A stretch of 6,756 nucleotides of DNA from an uncultured Bacteroidota bacterium (GTDB lineage Bacteria; Bacteroidota; Bacteroidia; UKL13-3), in NCBI GenBank assembly GCA_903898215.1, contig CAIUEQ010000128.1:1-6756 (forward strand), read 5' to 3'. The notes below the pieces were generated by a model. That model ran no database searches. It worked only from the letters and a program-made list of their open reading frames with translations, and was not told where the DNA came from. The translations under genes were made by a program, and so were the position numbers. Positions 1 to 6,546 of the stretch are shown here, piece by piece (position 1 is the stretch's first letter; every line of letters begins with the position of its first letter).

Positions 1-584
1 CCAGTTAACACAATTTCTTTTATTCCTGATTCAACAATTTCATTTGCCTGTTTAACGATATTTTCGATGGTATCGCTTCTGCTTTTTCCTCTTGCCAAAG
101 GAATGGTACAAAATGCACAAAAATAATCGCAGCCATCTTGTATTTTTAAAAAGGATCTTGTTCTGTCGCCAATTGAATAGGAGGAATGGTATTCCAACAC
201 TTCTTTAATCTTCCCATCGTGAATTTCTGCAATATCTTTTTTAGTTGTGCTTTCAAAGAAACTTGCAAGATTGAATTTTTCGGCAGCACCTAAAACAATA
301 TCAACCCCCGGAATAGCAGCAATCTCATTTGGTTTCAATTGCGCATAACAACCTATCACTGCAATAAACGCATTTGGATTTTGGCGCAAGGCTTCTTTCA
401 CAATTCGCTTGCATTTTTTATCAGCATTATCGGTTACTGAACAAGTGTTGATCACATAAATATCAGCTCCTTTTTCAAAATTAACTTTATTGAAACCGGC
501 ATCGGTCAGTTGCCTGCCAATGGTGGAAGTTTCAGAAAAGTTAAGTTTACAACCCAACGTATAATATGCAACTGTTCTATTCAT
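1..584 (-). CDS. mtaB: tRNA methylthiotransferase, MtaB-like (partial, N-terminal 194 residues)
   Basis: This is a radical-SAM enzyme of the MiaB/MtaB family. MtaB adds a methylthio group to N6-threonylcarbamoyladenosine at position 37 of tRNAs reading ANN codons, giving ms2t6A. Reading leftward from ATG at 584-582, the protein starts MNRTVAYYTLGCKLNFSE. Visible are the three N-terminal UPF0004 cysteines: C12 (TLGCK), C48 (INTCSVTD) and C79 (GCYAQ), which in this family bind the auxiliary [4Fe-4S] cluster. The radical-SAM CX3CX2C motif follows at C152, C156 and C159 (DGCDYFCAFCTIP). The frame is open to the left edge, so the rest of the radical-SAM barrel and any TRAM domain are outside. The opening VAYYTLGCKLN and the INTCSVT motif fit MtaB better than MiaB or RimO, but the missing C-terminus leaves some doubt about subfamily. 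It is transcribed divergently from the gene at 672. Confidence 0.88.
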   Translation of the reverse strand, partial: MNRTVAYYTLGCKLNFSETSTIGRQLTDAGFNKVNFEKGADIYVINTCSVTDNADKKCKRIVKEALRQNPNAFIAVIGCYAQLKPNEIAAIPGVDIVLGAAEKFNLASFFESTTKKDIAEIHDGKIKEVLEYHSSYSIGDRTRSFLKIQDGCDYFCAFCTIPLARGKSRSDTIENIVKQANEIVESGIKEIVLT

Positions 585-592
585 TCGGGCGG

Positions 593-600
593 TAAATATA
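593..600 (-). promoter_or_regulatory. possible -7 element for the mtaB-like gene
   Basis: On the minus strand this reads TATATTTA, one base off the Bacteroidota -7 consensus TAnnTTTG, and it ends 8 bases before the ATG of the leftward gene. I see no convincing TTG (-33) element at the expected distance upstream, so this is a weak call that rests on position and the TAnnTTT core. Confidence 0.3.
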
Positions 601-632
601 AGAGAATTTAGTTTGAGGTTTATGGTTTGAAG

Positions 633-662
633 TTGGATGCTGAATAAAAATTTCTATTTTTG
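633..662 (+). promoter_or_regulatory. Bacteroidota-type promoter for the small secreted protein
   Basis: TATTTTTG at 655-662 matches the Bacteroidota -7 consensus TAnnTTTG exactly. A TTG at 633-635 lies 19 bases upstream, which is the expected spacing for the -33 element. The element ends only 9 bases before the ATG at 672, so the transcript would have a very short leader of about 5 bases (inference from the usual distance to the start site). Confidence 0.62.
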
Positions 663-671
663 AGTTGTTAG

Positions 672-1376
672 ATGAAAGCAAAAATTTATACTTTTTTAAT
701 TGGTGCACTTTTAATAGCACCGTTGTGCAACAAGGTATTTGCACAAATATCATTTCCAAATGGGAATGTCCTTAATTTAAATACTACCAATGGTTTTTTA
801 TATCTCGAAACGAGAGTGTTTTTTCATACAGGGAATTTTAAATCTGATGATTATGCCTGGAATAAAATTTCTGATTCATTAGATTCAAATTGGCTTGTGA
901 CTGCATGTTTTAATGGAGATTGTAAAGACGATTTAGTTCAAAGCGGAAATTTTATTAAAGATTATGGTTTAAATGATACCACATGTTTTATTGCTTTTCA
1001 TGTTGAAACACATGGTTATAATGGCACTTCAGTTATTAAATATAAGGTGTTCAATAAAAATAATATTGCCGATTCGGCTCATTTGATTTTTAATATTACA
1101 TATATGAATGCAACTGGGATAAATGAACTCATACAAAATGATTTTGACTTTTATCCTAGTCCCGCTATAAATAATCTTACTATACAAACTAAAACTGATT
1201 TGCAAAATACGGATGTGAAAGTATTGAATGTTTTAGGGGAGATACAATTTGAAAAGACTATTTCATTTTTCGGAAATAAAACCCAACTTGATATTTCAAA
1301 CCTAACTCAAGTGGTTTATTTTATTGTAATTAAAGCCAACGATAAATTAGTGATTAGAAAATTTATTAAGCAATAA
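672..1376 (+). CDS. small secreted protein with T9SS type A sorting domain, function unknown
   Basis: The 234-residue product begins with a Sec signal peptide (K2, K4, hydrophobic core about 6-18) with a likely signal peptidase I cut after VFA (residue 24). Residues about 25-148 form one Ser/Thr/Asn-rich, beta-strand-like domain that I do not recognise. Landmarks are W63, W74, a C79-x4-C84 pair, C105 and an HVETHG segment at 110-115. It loosely resembles the beta-sandwich domains found before T9SS tails, but that is inference. Residues about 155-234 match the type A T9SS C-terminal domain (TIGR04183-like): YPSPA at 161-165, VLNVLGE near 184-190, and IRKFIKQ at the end. The tail would direct export across the outer membrane by T9SS, followed by cleavage and release or surface anchoring. 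Oddly, the usual Gly of the L-x-x-G-v-Y-f motif is V214. The start is fixed by the signal peptide and the promoter just upstream. No catalytic motif is visible. Confidence 0.85.
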   Translation: MKAKIYTFLIGALLIAPLCNKVFAQISFPNGNVLNLNTTNGFLYLETRVFFHTGNFKSDDYAWNKISDSLDSNWLVTACFNGDCKDDLVQSGNFIKDYGLNDTTCFIAFHVETHGYNGTSVIKYKVFNKNNIADSAHLIFNITYMNATGINELIQNDFDFYPSPAINNLTIQTKTDLQNTDVKVLNVLGEIQFEKTISFFGNKTQLDISNLTQVVYFIVIKANDKLVIRKFIKQ

Positions 1377-1402
1377 AATTTCATCCACAATTTTAAGAAA
1401 AC

Positions 1403-1431
1403 TTTAAGACGCAACTTTGAGGATAATTTTG
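1403..1431 (+). promoter_or_regulatory. Bacteroidota-type promoter for the PKD-repeat protein
   Basis: TAATTTTG at 1424-1431 matches TAnnTTTG exactly and ends 13 bases before the ATG at 1445. The upstream element is weaker: TTT at 1403-1405, 18 bases away, instead of TTG. It suggests the large gene has its own promoter and need not depend on read-through from the gene ending at 1376. Confidence 0.5.
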
Positions 1432-1444
1432 TAGTCTTGTTTTA

Positions 1445-4400
1445 ATGAAGCACGTTTTATTTTTCGTCTTATTTTTTTCATTCATTACCATTACTTGGTC
1501 GCAAACGTGCACCATCAATATTTCAACTCGTAAAGTTTGTTTGGGCAATACGGTTTCTTTTTCAGTAAGTGTTTCGGGAGGAGGAACAATTACCGGTTAT
1601 GCATGGAATTTTGGAAACAGCGCAAGCAGCACACAGGCAACACCAATTTATCAGTACACCGCAGCCGGAACATATACTCCAACAATTACCGTAACATTTT
1701 CGGGAGGTGGTACATGCAATGCAACAGGTTTGCCTATTCAAGTATTTACATTGCCTCAAACACGATTTTCTTTTGTTACTTCTAACGTTCAATGTTTTGG
1801 AAACAATTCTATTTGTATAAAAAATAATTCGATACCGGGAGCTAGTAATGCTCCGCTTGATACCGGAAATTTAAATTGGGACGATGGTACCAAATTATAT
1901 TTTACTCCTGTTTTCGGACAAATTATTTGCCATTCATATGCTGATCCATTTGGTGGAATTTATACTCCTGTAATTGAAATTGCCGATACCAACGGATGCC
2001 TTTCCCGATTAGATAAAAAAGATTCTATCACTGTTTTTCCAAAAATGGGAGCGGTATCTTTTACAACAAACTATTTATTGCAATGTCCTCAAACACCTGT
2101 AAAATATACCAACCTAACAGCTTTTCCTAAAAGTATGGTGACGAGATTTAAATGGATATTCGGTGATGGAGCAATTGATACCACACGGTGGGATACCCTC
2201 ACACATCTATACACCATACCTGGAGTTTTTGATGCGAAATTGAGTGTAACAGATGTTAATAATTGCTCCGATTCTTTTGAAATAATACAAGCTGCGAAAA
2301 ATGCAATCTTAAATTCTCGCATTTATATATCCACAACTTCTCATACCTGTTTTAGAAATAACAGTTTCACATTTAATTCTAATAATGCAGGAGCACAGGT
2401 TAATTGGGCCATTTATTATGGTAATCAAAAAATAGATACGTCTACTACAAATCCTCCATTTATTAATGGCAATTATAGTTTTATCAATTGCGGAATTTAT
2501 CATATTCGTATGTATGTAAATTATCCAGGCTCAACTTGTAAATCATATACCGATTCATTACTTGATGTGTATGGTCCCAATGCCATTGCGCAAAACGATA
2601 CTGCAAAAATTACTAATCAAATTCAATGTCAGATTCACGACACCGTTGTTTTCAGAACTCCTATTCCTTATCTGATGTGTCATAACGATAATTTAAGTAT
2701 GACCAGGTTGTGGAATTTTGGTGATGTTTACGCACCTCAATGTACTACAGATACAAAAAATGGGATTAATGTAAATATGAATTGTAACTGGAGTAAGGAT
2801 TCAATGAATATCTGGCATTATTATACTCCCGGGAAAGAAGGATGTTATACTGTTACCGTTTTTATGAAAGATACTATTAGAGGATGTTGGGATAGCGATA
2901 CAGCCGTAATGAAACTTACCACACCAAATGCTCATTGGGATTCAACCACTAATCCTATAAGACGGGGAGTTTATTATAAAGGTGATCCAAGTGTTTGTAT
3001 TGGAAATGCGATAACCTTTTATTTCGATGAAGTATTGCCACAATGTGGTTATGATAGTGCATGGCTTTTGCCCGATTCGGCTTGTCATGGGCAATGGATT
3101 CCTGTTCCTAGGTATGATAAAAAGATTGTTTATTACTATTCTTCAACTTGCGACAGTAGTGGTTGGGTAACGTATGGTGCCATCGTTAAAAACGGAGCTG
3201 ATAATTTCGGACGAACTTGTTATGATACTGCCTGGTATCATTTTAAATTATTTCTACTTCCAATAAATCCTGCTTTTGTTTTAAAAGTGAATGGCACTTG
3301 TTCACCATATACCATTCATGCTAATTTGGTGGATTCTATTCAGGATAGTATTACAAAAGCCGAATGGACATTTGAAACACGAAGCAGCTTTATGAGTGCA
3401 CAGGGTGCGCTAATAAAATACCAGGCTTTTACACAAAATTTAGTGCCACCAAATGATTCTATTATACACGGACAAACATATATTTCACCAAATCAAGGAG
3501 TTGTTTTAGCTACCTTAACACTTACAAATTCGAGGAGATGTAATTTGTATTCACAAATATATTTGCCTTTAGGTTTTATGAAAGATGTGGCTGTTTCAAA
3601 CACAAATATCTGTTTAGGTGATAGCGTGGTTTTATATGATTACGGAAGATATTATACCAGCAATCGTGATTTTTGGGCAGACACCAACAGAGCGAAATTA
3701 AATCTCGAAAAAGTATGGTGGGATATAGGTGATGGAAATGGTTTTAGTATTTCAAAACACTATCCAGTTGTTAGGTATTCTCAACCCGGAACATACCGTA
3801 TCAGATTAGTGTTGCAAGATAGTTTGGGTTGTAAAGATACAGTCACAGCCATCGATCAGATTAATGTTGTAGGAGTAAATATCCAAATGAAATCTTTTGA
3901 CTCGATACAATATTGTGCTCCGTTTTTTCTGAATTTATACGACTCTACAATTGTGAACGGAACAGATGCAATCTCTTCGTGGGAGTGGAAATTTTCTGAC
4001 GGCAAGCCAAGAAGTTTATTGCAAAATCCTCAACATGAATTTACCACAAATGGAACATTTTATATTACACTCAATGTAGTTTTACAATCAGGATGTAAAG
4101 CTTCTTTAACTAAAAAAATAATTATCAAAGGTCCACAACCAAGCTTTGATATCATTAGTGATACTGTTGGTTGTCGCCCGTTTACTGCAAAGTTTAAAAA
4201 CACAACGGGCTATCAATTGATAAACTGGCAATGGAATTTCAGAGATCAAAACAATACCATTTTTTCTACAACAAAAGATACGGATATCACATTCACGTAT
4301 ACTGTTCCGGGTATTTATAAAATACGATTGTTTGGTCAAGATACCATTCGCGATCCTGCAACAAATACCTTAAAAACATGCAGAGCATATTTTCCTGATA

Positions 4401-5242
4401 CTTCAACGGAATTGCCTGTTCGCGTGATAAGAGTAATGCCATCGGCAAGTTCAAAAATTATCGGACCTGATAGTATTTGTCCAAATCAAGTTGATACATT
4501 TATTGCCCGATGTGATACGATGTACAAAATTTATAATTGGAAATTTGGTGATGGAAATTCACTTTCAAAAAACTTTCCCGATTCGGCAATTCAAAAAACG
4601 TATGTAAAAAGCGGGATATATACGATGAGTTTACTTCCAGTATCCAGCGATCCAAAAGCATGTATAGACTCAGCTTATAAAACAGTTTATGTGAGCTCTG
4701 TAAAAGCAATTTTTGATATTGATGAAACAAAATCTCCGTTATATCAATTTAATAATAAATCAACAACAGCAACTTCATATAAATGGTATATCGGCACTGA
4801 TCTTATCAATATGTTTTCGCAGGCAATCGATCCTACAAAAACAATTACTGATACCGGTGCTGTAATGATTTGTTTGCAAGCTTTTAATCCGCAAGGATGT
4901 TGGGATACCACTTGTAAGGAAGTGAAAGCAAAATCGCACGTGGTTATTCCAAATGTATTTACACCTGATAATAACGATGGTAAAAATGATGCATTTGATA
5001 TTGATATTGTTGGTTTTCAAAAATATGAATTGATCATTTTTAACCGTTGGGGAACTCCCGTTTACCGCAGCGACAAAGATGGTTTAGGAAACGATGGCAT
5101 TAACTGGAATGGCAAAGAAAATAATACAGGAGCACAATGTTCGCCAGGAGTTTATTTCTTCATTTTCAATTATAAACTCAATAACGATATTTCCGAAAAA
5201 ACTGTTCACGGTACCGTTACCTTGATACGAAGCGAGAATTGA
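1445..5242 (+). CDS. large secreted PKD-repeat protein with T9SS type B (gliding-motility-associated) C-terminal domain
   Basis: The product has 1265 residues. A signal peptide covers 1-19 (cut near TWS|QTC). About twelve PKD/Ig-like modules of 80-120 residues follow, starting near 21, 106, 203, 291, 385, 516, 612, 715, 816, 900, 1006 and 1088. Typical PKD signatures (W-x-F-G-D-G, then P-G-x-Y before the last strands) are clearest at W54/AGTY74-77, W237-G242/PGVF, W423/GCYT, W759/PGTY781-784, W848/NGTF, W930/PGIY and W1032/SGIY. Modules 4, 6, 7 and 12 are degenerate. Eleven modules have one Cys near the first strand and one near the last, from C32-C91 to C1012-C1073. Residues 1165-1261 match the type B T9SS sorting domain (TIGR04131-like): IPNVFTPDNNDGKND at 1168-1182, NRWG at 1200-1203, WNGK at 1221-1224, GVYFF at 1235 and GTVTL at 1256. 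Proteins of this class are exported and usually surface-attached; adhesin or matrix roles are common guesses. No enzymatic domain is visible, so the exact role is unknown. Confidence 0.9.
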   Translation: MKHVLFFVLFFSFITITWSQTCTINISTRKVCLGNTVSFSVSVSGGGTITGYAWNFGNSASSTQATPIYQYTAAGTYTPTITVTFSGGGTCNATGLPIQVFTLPQTRFSFVTSNVQCFGNNSICIKNNSIPGASNAPLDTGNLNWDDGTKLYFTPVFGQIICHSYADPFGGIYTPVIEIADTNGCLSRLDKKDSITVFPKMGAVSFTTNYLLQCPQTPVKYTNLTAFPKSMVTRFKWIFGDGAIDTTRWDTLTHLYTIPGVFDAKLSVTDVNNCSDSFEIIQAAKNAILNSRIYISTTSHTCFRNNSFTFNSNNAGAQVNWAIYYGNQKIDTSTTNPPFINGNYSFINCGIYHIRMYVNYPGSTCKSYTDSLLDVYGPNAIAQNDTAKITNQIQCQIHDTVVFRTPIPYLMCHNDNLSMTRLWNFGDVYAPQCTTDTKNGINVNMNCNWSKDSMNIWHYYTPGKEGCYTVTVFMKDTIRGCWDSDTAVMKLTTPNAHWDSTTNPIRRGVYYKGDPSVCIGNAITFYFDEVLPQCGYDSAWLLPDSACHGQWIPVPRYDKKIVYYYSSTCDSSGWVTYGAIVKNGADNFGRTCYDTAWYHFKLFLLPINPAFVLKVNGTCSPYTIHANLVDSIQDSITKAEWTFETRSSFMSAQGALIKYQAFTQNLVPPNDSIIHGQTYISPNQGVVLATLTLTNSRRCNLYSQIYLPLGFMKDVAVSNTNICLGDSVVLYDYGRYYTSNRDFWADTNRAKLNLEKVWWDIGDGNGFSISKHYPVVRYSQPGTYRIRLVLQDSLGCKDTVTAIDQINVVGVNIQMKSFDSIQYCAPFFLNLYDSTIVNGTDAISSWEWKFSDGKPRSLLQNPQHEFTTNGTFYITLNVVLQSGCKASLTKKIIIKGPQPSFDIISDTVGCRPFTAKFKNTTGYQLINWQWNFRDQNNTIFSTTKDTDITFTYTVPGIYKIRLFGQDTIRDPATNTLKTCRAYFPDTSTELPVRVIRVMPSASSKIIGPDSICPNQVDTFIARCDTMYKIYNWKFGDGNSLSKNFPDSAIQKTYVKSGIYTMSLLPVSSDPKACIDSAYKTVYVSSVKAIFDIDETKSPLYQFNNKSTTATSYKWYIGTDLINMFSQAIDPTKTITDTGAVMICLQAFNPQGCWDTTCKEVKAKSHVVIPNVFTPDNNDGKNDAFDIDIVGFQKYELIIFNRWGTPVYRSDKDGLGNDGINWNGKENNTGAQCSPGVYFFIFNYKLNNDISEKTVHGTVTLIRSEN

Positions 5243-5259
5243 TTTTCTCTGTTTCGTAT
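5225..5259 (+). other. stem-loop spanning the stop codon of the PKD-repeat gene
   Basis: ATACGAA (5225-5231) is perfectly complementary to TTCGTAT (5253-5259). The stem continues inward with a G-U and a C-G pair, a single bulged T at 5250, then GAGAA (5234-5238) against TTCTC (5245-5249), closing on a six-base loop, TTGATT, that contains most of the TGA stop. That gives 14 pairs with one bulge. No T-run follows on either strand, so it is not a classical intrinsic terminator. It may stabilise the mRNA 3' end or aid termination; the function is inferred, while the pairing is seen directly. Confidence 0.6.
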
Positions 5260-5313
5260 TCGTGTCTCATATAAATTGTGAAATAGCAACAAAACACATT
5301 TTTCATTTCGCCT

Positions 5314-5329
5314 GCAAATCCTAATTTGC
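5314..5329. repeat. perfect 6-bp inverted repeat with 4-base spacer upstream of lhgO
   Basis: GCAAAT (5314-5319), spacer CCTA, ATTTGC (5324-5329). It lies 17 bases before the lhgO ATG and contains TAATTTG (5322-5328), which is a -7 element one base short of TAnnTTTG. It could be an operator overlapping the promoter, a small hairpin in the leader, or chance in AT-rich DNA. Confidence 0.4.
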
Positions 5330-5346
5330 GCCATTATCATTAAAAT

Positions 5347-6543
5347 ATGAAATACGATATTATCATCATAGGAGGAGGCATTGTTGGTTTGGCAAGTGCT
5401 TATCAATTACTTCAACAAAATCCTGAATTAAAAGTTGCTATTATAGAAAAAGAAAATGCTGTTGCAGCCCATCAAACAGGCCATAATAGCGGTGTGATCC
5501 ATTCAGGTTTGTATTACAAACCCGGAAGTTTAAAAGCACAGAATTGCATCAGTGGTTATAAAATGCTGATAGATTTTTGTAATGCAAAAAACATTAAATA
5601 CGATCTATGCGGAAAAGTGGTAGTGGCAACTTCGGAGGCTGAACTTCCTCAATTAGATATGCTATTCAAACGTGGAATAGAAAATGGTCTGGATAAAATA
5701 TTTATGATCGATGCCGATAAATTGCATGAATATGAGCCCCATGTTAAAGGCATTAAAGCCATCGTAGTTCCTTATACTGGAATTATTGATTATACCGATG
5801 TGTCGGAAAAAATTGCTGAAGAAATAAAATTTGCTGGAGGTGATATTTTTCTTGGAGAAAAAGTAATTGACATCAACTATCATACAAACTTAACTGAAGT
5901 CATTACAGAAAACAGAACCTTTACTGCAACACTTGCCATAAACTGTGCAGGCCTATATTCAGATAAGGTTGCAGCATTTCATTATAAAAATATTGATACG
6001 CGAATTATTCCTTTCAGAGGAGAATATTATATGTTAAAGCCTGAGAAGAGATACCTCGTAAAAAATTTAATTTACCCTGTTCCGGATCCTAATTTTCCAT
6101 TTCTTGGTGTACATTTTACACGAATGATTGATGATAGTGTGGAGGCAGGCCCGAATGCTGTTTTTGCTTTTAAACGCGAAGGTTATGATAAAGCTGATGT
6201 TGATCTGGTTGAAATGTTTGAGTCATTAACATGGCCGGGATTTCAAAAAGTTGCAGCAAAATATTGGAAAACAGGAATGGGTGAATTTTACCGTTCGTTC
6301 TCTAAACCTGCATTTACAAAAGCTTTGCAGAAATTAATTCCAGAAATAACTGAAGACGATTTGATACCGGCAGAAGCAGGTGTTCGCGCACAAGCTTGCG
6401 ATAGAACCGGAGGATTGATTGATGATTTTAAAATTATCGAAGACAACAATGCCATCAATATTTTAAATGCTCCATCTCCGGCAGCAACATCATCGCTTTC
6501 TGTCGGAAAATCGATTGCTGAACTTGCACTAAAAAGATTTTAA
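5347..6543 (+). CDS. lhgO: L-2-hydroxyglutarate oxidase (FAD-dependent)
   Basis: This flavoenzyme oxidises L-2-hydroxyglutarate to 2-oxoglutarate. In E. coli the LhgO (YgaF) enzyme passes electrons to the membrane quinone pool. The substrate arises as a side product of dehydrogenases, so the role is metabolite repair or carbon recovery. The 398-residue protein is a DAO-superfamily oxidoreductase, near full family length (E. coli about 422). Visible are the Rossmann FAD motif GGGIVGLA at 9-16 with E34 ending the second strand (IIEKE), the LhgO-typical GHNSGVIHSGLYY at 45-57, INCAGLYSD at 198-206, PFRGEYY at 222-228, HFTR at 256-259, AGPNAV at 267-272, PAEAGVRAQ at 341-349 and the C-terminal flavin-binding region APSPAATSSLSVG at 375-387. 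There is no signal peptide or membrane helix. The ATG is well supported, since the FAD motif begins within nine residues. The next gene starts 3 bases after its stop, suggesting one operon. Confidence 0.93.
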   Translation: MKYDIIIIGGGIVGLASAYQLLQQNPELKVAIIEKENAVAAHQTGHNSGVIHSGLYYKPGSLKAQNCISGYKMLIDFCNAKNIKYDLCGKVVVATSEAELPQLDMLFKRGIENGLDKIFMIDADKLHEYEPHVKGIKAIVVPYTGIIDYTDVSEKIAEEIKFAGGDIFLGEKVIDINYHTNLTEVITENRTFTATLAINCAGLYSDKVAAFHYKNIDTRIIPFRGEYYMLKPEKRYLVKNLIYPVPDPNFPFLGVHFTRMIDDSVEAGPNAVFAFKREGYDKADVDLVEMFESLTWPGFQKVAAKYWKTGMGEFYRSFSKPAFTKALQKLIPEITEDDLIPAEAGVRAQACDRTGGLIDDFKIIEDNNAINILNAPSPAATSSLSVGKSIAELALKRF

Positions 6544-6546
6544 AAA

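Noticed and set aside
720..731. Possible lipoprotein signal at APLC (residues 16-19) in the small secreted protein
   Set aside because: Pro at -2 and Leu at -1 do not fit a lipobox, whereas a normal signal peptidase I site (VFA before Q25) follows.
577..759. A 60-codon open frame on the minus strand across the divergent intergenic region
   Set aside because: It overlaps the start of the mtaB-like gene in another frame and the signal-peptide region of the secreted protein on the other strand; its product is low-complexity and shows no domain.
1375..1394. AAAATT/AATTTT hairpin just after the small secreted protein, as a terminator
   Set aside because: Only six A-T pairs with an eight-base loop; too weak, and no T-run of note follows the stem.
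1537..5020. Several 60-80-codon open frames inside the PKD-repeat gene on both strands
   Set aside because: They lie wholly within a well-supported coding region, have no start signals, and encode Cys/Ile/Asn-rich products typical of shadow frames.
5206..5406. A 66-codon minus-strand frame across the gap before lhgO
   Set aside because: It overlaps the ends of both flanking genes, has no recognisable domain, and no promoter points leftward into it.
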